DNA of 64,000 bases from Sulfidibacter corallicola (GCF_017498545.1 NZ_CP071793.1:8550256-8614255); one strand, 5' to 3'. Shown: positions 18,146-27,762, counted from the first letter of the stretch. Notes: generated from the letters alone by a model not told the origin. Program-made: numbers and translations.

Positions 18146-18867
18146 TCAGTCGGCGTGGCGACGAGATTCGACTTGCTCGAGTCGGTTCAGCGCATCTTCG
18201 GTGAGGTAATGGGAGGGACCAAAGCGGTCGTAGAGAGCTCGGTGTGCATTTTCCAGAAGCGGCAATCCTTCTTCCTGCCGACCCAAGTTGTAGAGGATCA
18301 AACCTTTTAGGGAAGCTGCAACATGATGGTATTCGTGATGTGGAGGCAGAGCATGCGCGTAGATTTCGATGGCTTCCTCAACCGAGGGCAGTGCTTCTTC
18401 GGGACGGAGATCATCGGCCAGTACTTGAGCGAGATCGACCAAGTTATCACCAAGCAATGTATGTTGTTCGCCCAACCATATCCTGCTATTCGAGAGTATT
18501 TCTTGTTCCAGGCGTGGAGCGTTTTGAGGGCCACCTGCAAATCAAGGTCGTCGGTGCGGCTGGCGAGATAGACGCTGCCCATGCCACCGCGACCCAGCTT
18601 CCTCTCGATGCGAAAGGGGCCACACAGTGAGCCTTCGCCCAGCTCGATCAAATCGTCTCGATTGGGGTCCTCCGAGGTCGCTACTCCCGTGGCGTCCGCT
18701 TCGGTGTCGACACGCTCGGGGTTCATTTGGGCAAAGTCCGCCAGCCACCGGTTCAAGGCATCCGGATCTTGTTGCTGCACATAGCGGAAAAGCTCGGGGG
18801 CAAGGTGAGAAAAATCGGGTTTCGATGGCTCCAAGGGTGATTCATTCCGCTCGTGTCCGCTGGTCAT
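18146..18867 (-). pseudogene. Remnant of a Pkn-type Ser/Thr kinase with TPR tail
   Basis: The 5' part begins at ATG 18867 with GGGAGG upstream and encodes an acidic leader, then the start of a kinase domain: FRIERKLGRGGMGSVYLAS (glycine loop) and LQVALKTL (the ATP-binding Lys). The frame then runs into unrelated sequence at about 18510-18530. The 3' part, in another frame (18146 to about 18520), encodes TPR-like helices (LGDNLVDLAQVLADDLRPEEAL and LKGLILYNLGRQEEGLPLLE), typical of the C-terminal TPR arrays of such kinases. The HRD and DFG motifs and hundreds of residues are missing, so an internal deletion with frame change has destroyed the gene. The original was probably a kinase of over 800 residues. 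Confidence 0.8.
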
Positions 18868-19324
18868 AGCGCCTCCCGTTCAATAAGGTCTGGAACCCCT
18901 TCCATCAGGCTATTGTATACCGTCTCGAATTAAAAGACGAAAAATTGGTATGTTAAAACGTAAAAATAACATTTTGATTGTTGTAGGTTTTGATCTAAAG
19001 AAGAAGGAAATCACTCCGGATGTCGTCAAAAGTGGTTTGCCAGACGGACGAGGCCTTTCTCCCTGGTCTTTCACTCAACCCATTGCGAAGGCGTCTCTTG
19101 TTTGGGCGCGAGAATTCCGGGTACTCTCCTCCGCGTTCTTTGTGGACTCAGGGGTAAAAAAAATCCCACCGCCACAACCCATGCACCGGCCATGCACCCG
19201 CCTCAACAAATTACGTAACGAATCACACCAGATTAAATTATCAGGTGTAATACAATTATTGCTTTTTAACGACGTCGTGGTAGGGCGGAATTTTTCAAGT
19301 TTCACTGAGCTACGGAGGTATCAA
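18868..19324. other. Spacer between kinase remnant and beta-helix gene
   Basis: These 457 bases are open in one frame from 18950 into the next gene, but the composition is AT-rich and unlike coding DNA here, and the ribosome binding site at 19314 marks the true start. The phrase CCTCCGCGTTCTTTGTGGAC near 19128 resembles decayed fragments in the other spacers. Confidence 0.5.
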
Positions 19325-20260
19325 TTGAATAAGAATAGAGCATGGAATACAGTACTCATGCTGCTTACGGTATTTTGCATGGGACCCATTCTTCTCATGG
19401 GTCAAGATTCCCCATTTGAACACGAGGGGATTCACAAATTGGATTTGCCCCAACATTGGGCGACCAAGTACAACGAACTCACCGGACGGGGCCTCGCCCA
19501 AAAGGCACCGGAAGATTGCGACATCTGCGATACCGGCAGGGTCGTCGGCTTCTTCGATTCCGGCGAAACCCGCCAGTACCCATCGATTCAGAAGGCGCTG
19601 CTTGCCGCGCGCACCGAGTCCGTCTACCGGGTGGTCGTCTGTGAAGGCACTTTCGACGAAACCCCGGTCCTGGCCGATTTCTCCGACCTGATCCTCGAAG
19701 CCTGCGGTGCCGTGCAGGTCAACGGGTTCATTCTCAAGGACGTCGTCGACATCACCATCGACGGCTTCTACGTGAATGCCGACCAGCGCTGGTTCGGCAT
19801 CGGGCTCGGCTTCGGCAGCAGTTTCGAAAACGACCGCATCACCATTCGCAACTGCGTCATCGAAGGCTCCATGGGCTCCGGCATCGCCTTGCGTCCCTGG
19901 AACCACCAAGTCACCGTCGAAGACTGCATCCTGGTGAACAACCGTCAAGGCATCGACACCATCATGTTCGGTGGTCCCTACCTGTTTCGCGAAAACCTGA
20001 TCGCGAACAATTGGATCGGCGCACAGGTCTCCGCCGAAGCCGAAATCACGTTCGAAGCCAACCACATGGCCCGCAACCAGTATTTCGCCATCGCGCGCCT
20101 GAAGCAGTGGGACAACGCCGATTATCCGTGGATGATCACCTTGATTCGAAATACCTTCGAAGGGAACGGGGGATATGTGGTGCCCGGCACGCACGATGCG
20201 AACCTGGGTAACCATCACCTGATCATCGATTCGACCGACGATCAACCGGGCTACCGGTAA
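19325..20260 (+). CDS. Secreted right-handed parallel beta-helix protein
   Basis: A 311-residue exported protein. TTG at 19325 is taken as the start because GGAGG lies at 19314-19318, six bases upstream, and translation from there gives a clean signal peptide (NKNRAWNTVLMLLTVFCMG, then PILLMG). The long upstream extension of the same frame has no ribosome binding site. The mature part shows pectate-lyase-like coils: ITIDGFYVNADQRWFGIGL, ITIRNCVIEGSMGSGIAL, VTVEDCILVNNRQGIDTI and ITFEANHMARNQYFAI, about 22-25 residues apart, each with an Asn or hydrophobic ladder. A short Cys-rich segment (DCDICDTG) precedes the helix. Such proteins act as polysaccharide lyases or hydrolases, or simply as structural surface proteins; no catalytic residues could be assigned. 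Confidence 0.8.
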   Translation: MNKNRAWNTVLMLLTVFCMGPILLMGQDSPFEHEGIHKLDLPQHWATKYNELTGRGLAQKAPEDCDICDTGRVVGFFDSGETRQYPSIQKALLAARTESVYRVVVCEGTFDETPVLADFSDLILEACGAVQVNGFILKDVVDITIDGFYVNADQRWFGIGLGFGSSFENDRITIRNCVIEGSMGSGIALRPWNHQVTVEDCILVNNRQGIDTIMFGGPYLFRENLIANNWIGAQVSAEAEITFEANHMARNQYFAIARLKQWDNADYPWMITLIRNTFEGNGGYVVPGTHDANLGNHHLIIDSTDDQPGYR

Positions 20261-20535
20261 CGCCCCTCGACTGCCACGATCGAACGCCATATTTTTCCCC
20301 GCGTCGTGTCTCAGCTCGCTTGCCTCGCACGAGAGGATCCCAGGGGGACCGGGACCGCGTGAACGGCAGGATGTCCATCCGGTTCATGCACGACACGTCG
20401 TTTTTCATTCCGGCCGAACGATGTGCCGGAACATCGAGCTTCCTTCAACGAACGCATTCCACCAGGTCGGGCTTCGCACACCCGGAAGTCCGACCAAACG
20501 GATCCTGCGCAGGCCGGGACCGAGCCGCCATCGGC

Positions 20536-22131
20536 TCAGTCCACGTCCAGGCAAATGCCCGTGACGCGGTTACGACCCTGGTGTTTCGAGTTGTACAACG
20601 CGTCGTCGGCGCATTGGAACAGCGTCGCCGCAAAAAAGGACGGCGGCGGTTGGGCACAGGTCGCCACGCCCAGGCTGATGGTCACCACTTTGGCCGTATT
20701 CGATGCCCGGTGTTCGATGCCCAGCTCCTCGACGCGTTGACGCAACGTCTCGGCGACCTGTTGGGCCTTGGGGTGATCGTGGTGCGACAACACGATGGCG
20801 AACTCTTCGCCGCCGACGCGCGCCGCCCATTCACTGCCGCGCTGGACCGTCGTGCGGATGGCCTTGGCGATCTTGATCAGACACTGGTCGCCCAACAGGT
20901 GCCCGTAGGTGTCGTTGTAATCCTTGAAGTGGTCCACATCCAGGAGGATCAGGGATATCGGTTCGCCGTTCCGGGCGGCGCGACGGCATTCGCGATCGTA
21001 GTAATCGTCGAAATAACGGCGATTGGCCAGGCCGGTCAAGCCGTCGGACATGGACAACGTTTCCAGTTCTTCGTTGGCCCGGCTCATTTCCTCGTTGGCA
21101 TCGGCCAGGCGTGTGTTCGCTTCCTCCAACTCCGCGGTCTTCATCTCGATGACGCGCTGTTTCTCTTCCAGGCGCTGATTGGTCAATGCGATTTGTATGA
21201 TCCCCGCGATCTGGTTGGCGATCGAATTCAGGATCAGGCAGACGTTGTCCGAAAAGGTCGTGCGCACCGTGCTTTCCAGATTGAGGACACCCAGAATCTG
21301 GCCGTGGAACCGGATGGGCACGACGTATTCGCTCTCCACCAGCGGATTACCTGGCACGTAATCGGGATCGGGCGTGTCGGCGTGGATCAGTTGGGCCTTG
21401 CCCTCGCGCACCGCACGCCCGCAGACACCGATCGAAATCGGCCAGGTTTCGGTGGCCTTGGCTAACTCGAGCGGTCCGTTGCTGATCTCCAGTTCGAAGT
21501 GTTCGCCACTGTCGTCGAGCAGGATGATGCTGGCGATGCTGATGGGGAAATTGGCCGAGATCGTCTCGGTGATCCGCGACAGGCAGGCCTCCAGACCGCT
21601 GTCATCCACTGCGACCCGCGAGATGTGACTGAGCAGTCCGGTCAGGGCCATGTGCCGTTTGATTTCTTCCAACCGATTGGAGCAGACGCGGGCGTGACAG
21701 ATTTGCGACCCCACCATGTGCAGCAGTTTCCGGTAGGCGTCGAACGCCTTTTTTCGGCTGCTCTCGACCTGGAACAAGGCCCGCAACTCCGCAGTTTCGA
21801 GCCACAGCGCCTGCTGCGATTTCAGGGGTTTGCCGCGGTGGGGGAGGGGGATGGGTTCACAGGTGCTGCTTTCTTCGGTGCCTTTGGACGGCAGGGGATG
21901 GAGCTGGGTCGGAAAGGTCCATCCCAGATGGAGGTTGGTGTCGAGGGTGGTCGCCAGGGCGTGACAGACCAGGACCGAGTCGTCCTCTTCGGGAAGGAAC
22001 AGGGCGACGACCTCCCAACCGAAGGCCTGGCGAAGCAAGCGGACGATGCGCGCCAGCTTGTCCGGAAAGGGAATCATTTCGGAGGTGTAGCCGGCGGCCT
22101 GGTTGAGCACTTCAAGTTGCGTGTCTTGCAT
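20536..22131 (-). CDS. GAF-domain diguanylate cyclase
   Basis: A soluble protein of 531 residues from ATG 22131; an in-frame ATG at 22167 would add 12 residues, and neither start has a strong ribosome binding site. Two sensory regions come first: a divergent GAF-like segment (about 1-150) and a clearer GAF domain (about 170-320, SIASIILLDDSGEHFELEIS, GVCGRAVREGKAQLI, VPIRFHGQILGVLNLES). A coiled coil follows (LEEKQRVIEMKTAELEEANT), then a GGDEF domain with GGEEF. The I-site reads RGSE instead of RxxD, so product inhibition may be weak. It should make c-di-GMP in response to a small ligand or redox cue. No linked partner is evident. Confidence 0.9.
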   Translation of the reverse strand: MQDTQLEVLNQAAGYTSEMIPFPDKLARIVRLLRQAFGWEVVALFLPEEDDSVLVCHALATTLDTNLHLGWTFPTQLHPLPSKGTEESSTCEPIPLPHRGKPLKSQQALWLETAELRALFQVESSRKKAFDAYRKLLHMVGSQICHARVCSNRLEEIKRHMALTGLLSHISRVAVDDSGLEACLSRITETISANFPISIASIILLDDSGEHFELEISNGPLELAKATETWPISIGVCGRAVREGKAQLIHADTPDPDYVPGNPLVESEYVVPIRFHGQILGVLNLESTVRTTFSDNVCLILNSIANQIAGIIQIALTNQRLEEKQRVIEMKTAELEEANTRLADANEEMSRANEELETLSMSDGLTGLANRRYFDDYYDRECRRAARNGEPISLILLDVDHFKDYNDTYGHLLGDQCLIKIAKAIRTTVQRGSEWAARVGGEEFAIVLSHHDHPKAQQVAETLRQRVEELGIEHRASNTAKVVTISLGVATCAQPPPSFFAATLFQCADDALYNSKHQGRNRVTGICLDVD

Positions 22132-22513
22132 GGATGGGAAAGATCCAGAGCGGTCGTCGGCATCCAACTCGGAAGAGCCGGAGCCGGACTTGGTGGGGAG
22201 CCTCGTTCATCGTTGTCGTGCGAATGGCAAAGGAAAACCGGTTGGATGGGAGCGGCCGGTGTGTGCATCGCACACCCTCGACCCGACGCGCGATCACGTG
22301 GGAGGCCGCCCCTCGGAACATGCCGCCGTTGCGGCACTCGGTACGAAAGGGATATGTGGATGCTTGACGAATGGGAATCGGGACTCCGTGAGGGTCTTTG
22401 TTGGCAACACTACCTTTGTTTAAACCTAACGGAAACCTACGTGGCGATCTTGAAAAATGGTTGACGCGGTTTCGGGTTCCGTGATCTGCGTCTTCTCTTT
22501 CGTTCCGGGCGGG
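22132..22513. other. Spacer with no recognised feature
   Basis: These 382 bases lie between the M48 protease stop and the diguanylate cyclase start, both on the minus strand. I see no gene, repeat or clear terminator. The stretch near 22390-22440 is relatively AT-rich and might carry the cyclase promoter's upstream region. Confidence 0.4.
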
Positions 22514-23962
22514 TCACTCTTTTTTGTCGCCCGATTCCAGGTGGGTCCTGATCTCGTGGGAGAGAATCGCTTCGTTGACCCGTTGAAAGGCGGAAAACAG
22601 GGCATTGCCCGCGGTTTGGCCTTTCTGGGCGGGTGGCGGCAGTTGCGCCAGGCGTTTTTTCATCTTTTGGAATTCCGGACTGGTACGGACCAGATCGGGG
22701 CTCGGCGGCAGGAAGTAGTGCACGTCGCGCATGACGGCGGCGACACGGGCCTCGTCGCTCGGGTGATCGCTGAACATCTGATCCAAACGGGATGCCTGAT
22801 GACCCTTTTTCTGGGACCACCGCTCGAACAGGGTGGCGATACCGCGCGGATCGTAACCGGCACGTTGGGCGTATTGGGCGCCCAGCTTGTCGGCCTCCGC
22901 TTCGCGCTTGCGGGTACCGCCGACGATCCAGTACTGGGTCCCGCCCGAAATGACGCCCTGTACCAGTGAGCCGATCCAAGCGTCCTTGTCCTTCGTTTCC
23001 CGCTTCACCAGCTCGCCGGCGGCCATGGCCAGGGCGGTCTTGCTGATGGCCGAGGTGACGCCCTCGGTGCCGTGTCTTCCGGTGACGTGGGCGATTTCGT
23101 GGGCCAGGACGCCGGCCAACTCCGCTTCGGACTGCACGTCGTTCAAAAGGCCGCGATAGACGAAGACGTAGCCGCCGGGCACCGCGAAGGCGTTCAGGAC
23201 GTCCGCGTCGATGACGGTCACCTTGTAATCCAGGTGCGGCATGTCCGAAGCTTTGCCGATGCGCGTCACCAGGTTGCGCACGTAGCCGTTGATTTGCCGA
23301 TCCTGGAGTGGCGGGTTTTCGGGGGTTGCGCCCATTTCCCGGTAAAACTGGTTGCCCATGCGCAGGTCGTCGTCGAATTTGTAGAAATTGAATTGGCCCT
23401 GGTTGATGTCGCGGTTGCCGACCGCGTTGAAATCGTTGACCGAACCGGAACCTTCCTCGCAGGCCAGGTAGGAAGGGGGCAGGTCGATGGCGAGCCGCAG
23501 CACGCCGTCGTTCTGCGTCAGATTGAAGAGATGGTTGCAATCGCCGATGGGAAAATCGCTGTCGAGCAGGTAACCGGACTTTTGCTTCTGCGAGACCAGC
23601 AACCGACCCTTCGGCGTCTTGGGCCCCTTTTTCATGCGGAGTTCGTAGACCAGCACCCGTTCGGCGAGCCCGGCCGGCTGCCAGGCGAGGGTGACCACCA
23701 TCCAGCTCATGCGCTTGACCGGTTGCGAGGCGAACACGAGGCGCCCGTCGCCTTCGCTCACCTTGGTTTCCATTTGGCGATAGTTCAGGCTGAAGCTGCT
23801 GCGGGCGGAGAGGCGTACCTGCACCGGTCGCCCCTCGCTGCCGGAAATGTCGACTTGTAGTTCCGGCATGATTCTGGGCTTGGCCCACAGCGGCGGGCCG
23901 GTCAGCCCGAACAGTAGGAAGATCGGAACCAGGCAGAAACGGAAACGCGGTTGCGAAATCAT
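22514..23962 (-). CDS. M48-family zinc metalloprotease, exported
   Basis: A 482-residue protein with a signal peptide (FCLVPIFLLFGLTGPPLWA). Residues about 30-180 form a beta-rich N-terminal domain with no recognised family. Residues about 215-400 form an M48 peptidase domain: the FAVPGGYVFVYRGLL stretch, the zinc motif HEIAH at 288-292, and the downstream REAEADKLGAQYA with Glu354 or Glu356 as third ligand. A helical C-terminal extension follows. This is the soluble BepA/LoiP-like form rather than the membrane HtpX form, so a role in outer-membrane protein quality control is plausible. AAGGTGA upstream and the signal peptide support ATG 23962 rather than the longer frame from 24136. It is divergent from the hybrid kinase gene. 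Confidence 0.88.
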   Translation of the reverse strand: MISQPRFRFCLVPIFLLFGLTGPPLWAKPRIMPELQVDISGSEGRPVQVRLSARSSFSLNYRQMETKVSEGDGRLVFASQPVKRMSWMVVTLAWQPAGLAERVLVYELRMKKGPKTPKGRLLVSQKQKSGYLLDSDFPIGDCNHLFNLTQNDGVLRLAIDLPPSYLACEEGSGSVNDFNAVGNRDINQGQFNFYKFDDDLRMGNQFYREMGATPENPPLQDRQINGYVRNLVTRIGKASDMPHLDYKVTVIDADVLNAFAVPGGYVFVYRGLLNDVQSEAELAGVLAHEIAHVTGRHGTEGVTSAISKTALAMAAGELVKRETKDKDAWIGSLVQGVISGGTQYWIVGGTRKREAEADKLGAQYAQRAGYDPRGIATLFERWSQKKGHQASRLDQMFSDHPSDEARVAAVMRDVHYFLPPSPDLVRTSPEFQKMKKRLAQLPPPAQKGQTAGNALFSAFQRVNEAILSHEIRTHLESGDKKE

Positions 23963-24360
23963 GGTGTCACCTTCGGTGGTCCGGAAATCGGTCGGGGAAT
24001 GTTCGTGCCGAAATATCCGGACGGGATGTCGTCCCAAAGCATAGCGACTCGCCTGGGCCCGCTCAAGGGGAACGCGCTTCGACGCGGGACGGGGCATGGG
24101 GAGGGTCGGTTTTCCGATGAGGACCAGCGCGCCCACGGCCCACGGAAATCCAAAAGAAAACCACTGTGTCGTCGGTAGACGGGAATTTCGTGGGTCTGTT
24201 CGAAGCGGTGGTGTGGCGGTCCGCCATGTCGCTGCCGGCAGGCCAATTCCCCTTTCGGGAAAACCCGTGGCGGCACTGTGTTTTTTCCTGGACTCTGTTT
24301 TTGACTTTCATCTTGTTCCGGATACAATAAAAGGCGTCCCATTGTGATTTTGGAGTCTCT
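23963..24360. other. Divergent promoter region
   Basis: These 398 bases separate the divergent protease and hybrid-kinase genes. The right end holds a good promoter match for the kinase gene (24301-24328). I see no gene in the rest. Confidence 0.5.
24301..24328 (+). promoter_or_regulatory. Sigma-70-type promoter for the hybrid kinase gene
   Basis: TTGACT at 24301-24306 and TACAAT at 24323-24328 are separated by 16 bases, a near-consensus -35/-10 pair. Transcription would start near 24335, leaving a short leader before the ATG at 24361. GGAG at about 24351 is the ribosome binding site. Confidence 0.65.
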
Positions 24361-26835
24361 ATGCTCGCCAAGATCCTGGTTGTCGACGATGAAACCGACC
24401 TGGAGATACTCATCTCTCAGAAGTTTCGTCGCGAGATCAGAAACAAGGAAATTGCGTTCGAATTTGCCCACAATGGCAAGGAAGCGCTCGACAAGCTGGA
24501 AGAGCTCCCGGATATCGATGTGGTACTGACCGACATCAATATGCCGGAAATGGACGGATTATCTTTTCTTCAAAATTTGAAGGCTCGCGACAAAATGATG
24601 CAGGCCATCGTCGTCAGTGCCTATGGCGATTTGGAAAATATTCGCGCCGCCATGAATCGGGGCGCCTATGACTTCTTGACCAAGCCCATCGATTTCGATG
24701 ATTTGAAGATTACCCTCCGCAAGACCCTGGAACACGTGCGCGAGCTGCGCGAGGCCGAACGGGCCCAAGAGGAGAAGCGGCAGGCCCAGGAAGACGCCCT
24801 GGCCCAGGAACTGAAGGCCAAGGAAGCGCAACGCAAGTTGATCGAGCACCTGCGCCGTTTGGACAAGCTGAAGGACGACTTTCTCGCCAACACGTCACAC
24901 GAATTGCGCACGCCGCTCAATGGCATCATCGGCATCGTGGAGTCGTTGTTGGACGGTGCGGGTGGCGACGTCAACGACAAGGTCCGCCAAAACCTGGCGA
25001 TGGTCGTGGCCAGCGGAAAACGCCTGGCGAGCCTGGTGGACGACATTTTGGATTTCTCCAAAATGAAAACCGGCGAGGTGCATCTCAAGCGCGAGCCGGT
25101 CGATCTCCACGCCGCGGTGGAAGACGTGTTCCAGCTTTCGGCACCGTTGATGATCGGCAAGGAATTGACGCTCGAGAACCAATTGCCCGAGGATTTGCCG
25201 GCCGTGGATGCGGACCCCAATCGGTTGGCCCAGATTCTTCACAACCTGATCGGCAATGCGCTCAAGTTCACCGAGCGCGGATCGATCACTGTTTCGGCGC
25301 ACCGCGCGGATGACCGGGTGACGGTCGAGGTGCGCGACACGGGGGTGGGTATCCCCACCGAGAAGTTCGAGGATATCTTCAAGATGTTCGAACAGGTCGA
25401 GGTCTCGGCCACGCGATCCCATGGCGGGACGGGCCTGGGCCTGGCGATCACGCGCAACCTGGTGGAACTGCATGGCGGCCATATCCAGGTGGAATCGGAG
25501 CTCGGCCAGGGTTCGGTGTTCCGGTTTACGCTTCAGGTTTCCGAAGATGCCCCCACGGTCAAGACCGAGCGCGTCATTCAAATCACCCAGCCGCCGCTGT
25601 CCAACGAGTCCCTGGAATTCGCCAATTTGGCGCATCAAGCCTTTTCGCGGGGCGAGTACCGCGTTTTGGTGGTCGACGACGAGCCGGTCAACCAGCAGGT
25701 TCTGGCCAATCACCTGTCCCTGCGCGATTTTTTGGTGGTTCAGGCCATGAACGGCATCGAGGCGCTCAAACGCGTCGAGGACGGCGAGCGGTTCGACTTG
25801 GTCATTCTGGACATCATGATGCCTGGCATGTCGGGTTACGAGGTGGCCCAACGCATTCGCGACGTCTATTCGCTGGTGGAGCTGCCGATCTTGATGTTGA
25901 CGGCCAAGAACCAGTCCAAGGATTTCGTGCAGGGCCTGGAATGTGGCGCCAACGACTACATCACCAAGCCTTTCGACAAGCGGGAATTGCTGGCACGGGT
26001 CGATACCCTGCTGGCCTTGAAGGCCGCCGTGGGCGAGCTCCAGACCCATCAGGCCGAATTGCTGGCCCTCACCGAGCGCGCCGAGGAGATGACGCGCGCC
26101 GAGGAGGAAGCTCGCCAATCGGACCAGCAGAAATCGGATTTCCTGGCCATCATGAGCCACGAGCTGCGCACCCCGCTCAACGCGATCATCGGGTACAGCG
26201 AAATCCTGCACGAAGATTTGGAGAGCGAAGACCAGAGCCCGTTCGTGCCCGACGTCCTCAAGATCCAGTCGTCCGCCAAGCAGTTGCTGTCTTTGATCAA
26301 CAACGTGCTGGATTTGACCAAGATCGAGCGCGGCAAGATGGAGCTCTATCTCGAACAGTACAAGTTGTCCTCGTTGGTGGAGGAAGTGGCCATCACACTC
26401 AAGCCCTTGGTGGGCAAGAACGGCAATCACCTGACGCTGGAAGTGGAAGAAGGCATCGGGTTGGTGAAGGGCGACGTGACCAAAACCCGCCAAATCCTGC
26501 TGAACCTGCTGAGCAACGCGTGCAAGTTCACCCGGCGTGGCAAGATCGTGTTGCGCGTCTCGCTCGGCGACGACAGCGAAACCTTGTGTTTCCAGATCCG
26601 CGATACCGGCATCGGGATGACCCGCGAACAGCTCGCGCGGTTGTTCAAGCCGTTCAGCCAGGGCGATGCCTCCACCTCCAAGCATTACGGCGGCAGCGGG
26701 CTGGGTTTGGTGATCACGAAGCGGATCGCGGAGATGATGGGCGGTCAGGTCAGTGTGGCAAGTGAGTTGGGGGAGGGCAGTACCTTCACGGTCAACCTGC
26801 CTCGCGAGGTTCACATCGCGGCCCGTGAGTTCTAG
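24361..26835 (+). CDS. Dual hybrid histidine kinase (REC-HisKA-HATPase-REC-HisKA-HATPase)
   Basis: A soluble 824-residue signalling protein with two complete receiver-kinase units. Unit 1: receiver at residues 3-120 (acceptor Asp58 in VVLTDINMPEMDG, Lys108), a charged coiled coil at 125-170, HisKA with His180 (ANTSHELRTPLNGIIG), and HATPase_c at 280-395 (DTGVGIP, HGGTGLGLAITRNL). Unit 2: receiver at 433-555 (Asp484 in LVILDIMMPGMSG, Lys536), coiled coil, HisKA with His600 (AIMSHELRTPLNAIIG), and HATPase_c (DTGIGM, GGSGLGLVITKRIAEMMGG). No transmembrane segment or phosphotransfer domain is present. Both kinases look intact. The layout suggests a cytoplasmic phosphorelay hub, or an ancient tandem duplication. 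It is expressed from its own promoter. Confidence 0.95.
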   Translation: MLAKILVVDDETDLEILISQKFRREIRNKEIAFEFAHNGKEALDKLEELPDIDVVLTDINMPEMDGLSFLQNLKARDKMMQAIVVSAYGDLENIRAAMNRGAYDFLTKPIDFDDLKITLRKTLEHVRELREAERAQEEKRQAQEDALAQELKAKEAQRKLIEHLRRLDKLKDDFLANTSHELRTPLNGIIGIVESLLDGAGGDVNDKVRQNLAMVVASGKRLASLVDDILDFSKMKTGEVHLKREPVDLHAAVEDVFQLSAPLMIGKELTLENQLPEDLPAVDADPNRLAQILHNLIGNALKFTERGSITVSAHRADDRVTVEVRDTGVGIPTEKFEDIFKMFEQVEVSATRSHGGTGLGLAITRNLVELHGGHIQVESELGQGSVFRFTLQVSEDAPTVKTERVIQITQPPLSNESLEFANLAHQAFSRGEYRVLVVDDEPVNQQVLANHLSLRDFLVVQAMNGIEALKRVEDGERFDLVILDIMMPGMSGYEVAQRIRDVYSLVELPILMLTAKNQSKDFVQGLECGANDYITKPFDKRELLARVDTLLALKAAVGELQTHQAELLALTERAEEMTRAEEEARQSDQQKSDFLAIMSHELRTPLNAIIGYSEILHEDLESEDQSPFVPDVLKIQSSAKQLLSLINNVLDLTKIERGKMELYLEQYKLSSLVEEVAITLKPLVGKNGNHLTLEVEEGIGLVKGDVTKTRQILLNLLSNACKFTRRGKIVLRVSLGDDSETLCFQIRDTGIGMTREQLARLFKPFSQGDASTSKHYGGSGLGLVITKRIAEMMGGQVSVASELGEGSTFTVNLPREVHIAAREF

Positions 26836-26870
26836 TCCACGAACCTCACGAAAAGGGTTCGATAAAAAGA

Positions 26871-26992
26871 ACTGTCCACGAAAAACACGAAAAAACACGA
26901 AAAAGATAGAGTTCGGCCGGGTGCTCCTTCCCCGGCTGAACGTCGTGGGCGACATTTGGAATTTGTCCACGAATCACACGGATTGACACGGA
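26871..26992. repeat. Repeat family B, two copies
   Basis: CTGTCCACGAAAAACACG followed by AAAAAACACGAAAAAGA (26871-26907) and TTGTCCACGAATCACACGG followed by ATTGACACGGA (26963-26992). Both start with GTCCACGAA and carry CACG or CACGG steps, the inverse of the phrases at 27293, 27441 and 27728. Confidence 0.6.
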
Positions 26993-27292
26993 TGTACCCC
27001 TAGCCACGGTTTCTGAAGCATAGGTTTCCCTTGAGGAGGAGGCCTGTGTAAGTTATACAAATTCAAGTATTTATCTTTGACTGGCCAATGGCACTTTGTG
27101 ACCGATGGTCCATCCCGGTTTTTTTCTCTACCCTACCTGATCTCTTTCGATGTCCGTCAGGATCGCCCCGGGTTCAACATTGAGCCATCGTGGCAAGGGG
27201 TAAACCTAACTGGCAATCAATCCACGCCAGGTGAACGGCTGTCCGCGTCACGGAAGTCCAAATGGGCCACAACCGGATCCCGTCATTTCATT

Positions 27293-27325
27293 CGTGTGGA
27301 TCCGTGTGGATTCGTGGACAAAAAG
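27293..27325. repeat. Repeat family B copy (inverse orientation)
   Basis: CGTGTGGATCCGTGTGG followed by ATTCGTGGACAAAAAG is the inverse of the copy at 26963-26992 and close to the one at 1863-1897. Family C copy 1 begins 27 bases later. Confidence 0.6.
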
Positions 27326-27351
27326 ATCGTCGGGTTGTCGGCCGGGTTGTC

Positions 27352-27391
27352 GGGGACAGGCAGATGCAAACATCTTGGGCCTAACCGTTTA
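27352..27391 (+). repeat. Repeat family C, copy 1
   Basis: It reads GGGGACAGGCAGATGCAAAC, then ATCTTGGGCCTAACCGTTTA. Copies 2 and 3 follow at intervals of about 128 and 157 bases in the same orientation. The three share the GGGGACAGG-AGATG-AAACATCT core and a variable AC-rich tail. Confidence 0.7.
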
Positions 27392-27440
27392 ACCTGCAAG
27401 GCGGGAGCGGGCTTCGATGGATCACAGCGAGGGAGTGATG

Positions 27441-27473
27441 ATTTTTCGTGTTTTTTCGTGTATTTAGTGGACG
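27441..27473. repeat. Repeat family B copy (inverse orientation)
   Basis: ATTTTTCGTGTTTTTTCG followed by TGTATTTAGTGGACG is the inverse of the copy at 26871-26907. Family C copy 2 starts seven bases after it, so the two families are joined here. Confidence 0.6.
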
Positions 27474-27479
27474 GTTGTA

Positions 27480-27520
27480 GGGGACAGGCAGATGCAAACA
27501 TCTTGAATTTAACAAATTAA
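27480..27520 (+). repeat. Repeat family C, copy 2
   Basis: It reads GGGGACAGGCAGATGCAAAC, then ATCTTGAATTTAACAAATTA. It is identical to copy 1 over the first 25 bases. Confidence 0.7.
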
Positions 27521-27636
27521 GCATCCAGTTAGATATTGGGTACCAACCTGTCGTGACCTTTGGGTAGGTGCTATGCAGTGAACATGGTGATTTTCCCGAA
27601 CCGAATGGCCGGTAGTGGGAAATCTAAGGCAACTGT

Positions 27637-27678
27637 AGGGGACAGGTAGATGTAAACATCTCGAGCTGAACCGTTTAA
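27637..27678 (+). repeat. Repeat family C, copy 3
   Basis: It reads AGGGGACAGGTAGATGTAAA, then CATCTCGAGCTGAACCGTTTAA. It differs from copies 1 and 2 by a few C-to-T changes but keeps the core and the CCGTTTA end seen in copy 1. Confidence 0.65.
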
Positions 27679-27727
27679 AACCTTTAGTTGATGCAGTGTC
27701 CGGGGTGACCGTTTCTTGGGACTTCTA

Positions 27728-27762
27728 TTTTTTCGTGTCTTTTCGTGTTTTTAGTGGACAGG
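27728..27762. repeat. Repeat family B copy (inverse orientation)
   Basis: TTTTTTCGTGTCTTTTCG followed by TGTTTTTAGTGGACAGG closely matches 27441-27473. Confidence 0.6.

Noticed and set aside
24895..26970. 691-codon antisense frame across the hybrid kinase
   Set aside because: It is a shadow of intact receiver and kinase domains on the plus strand.
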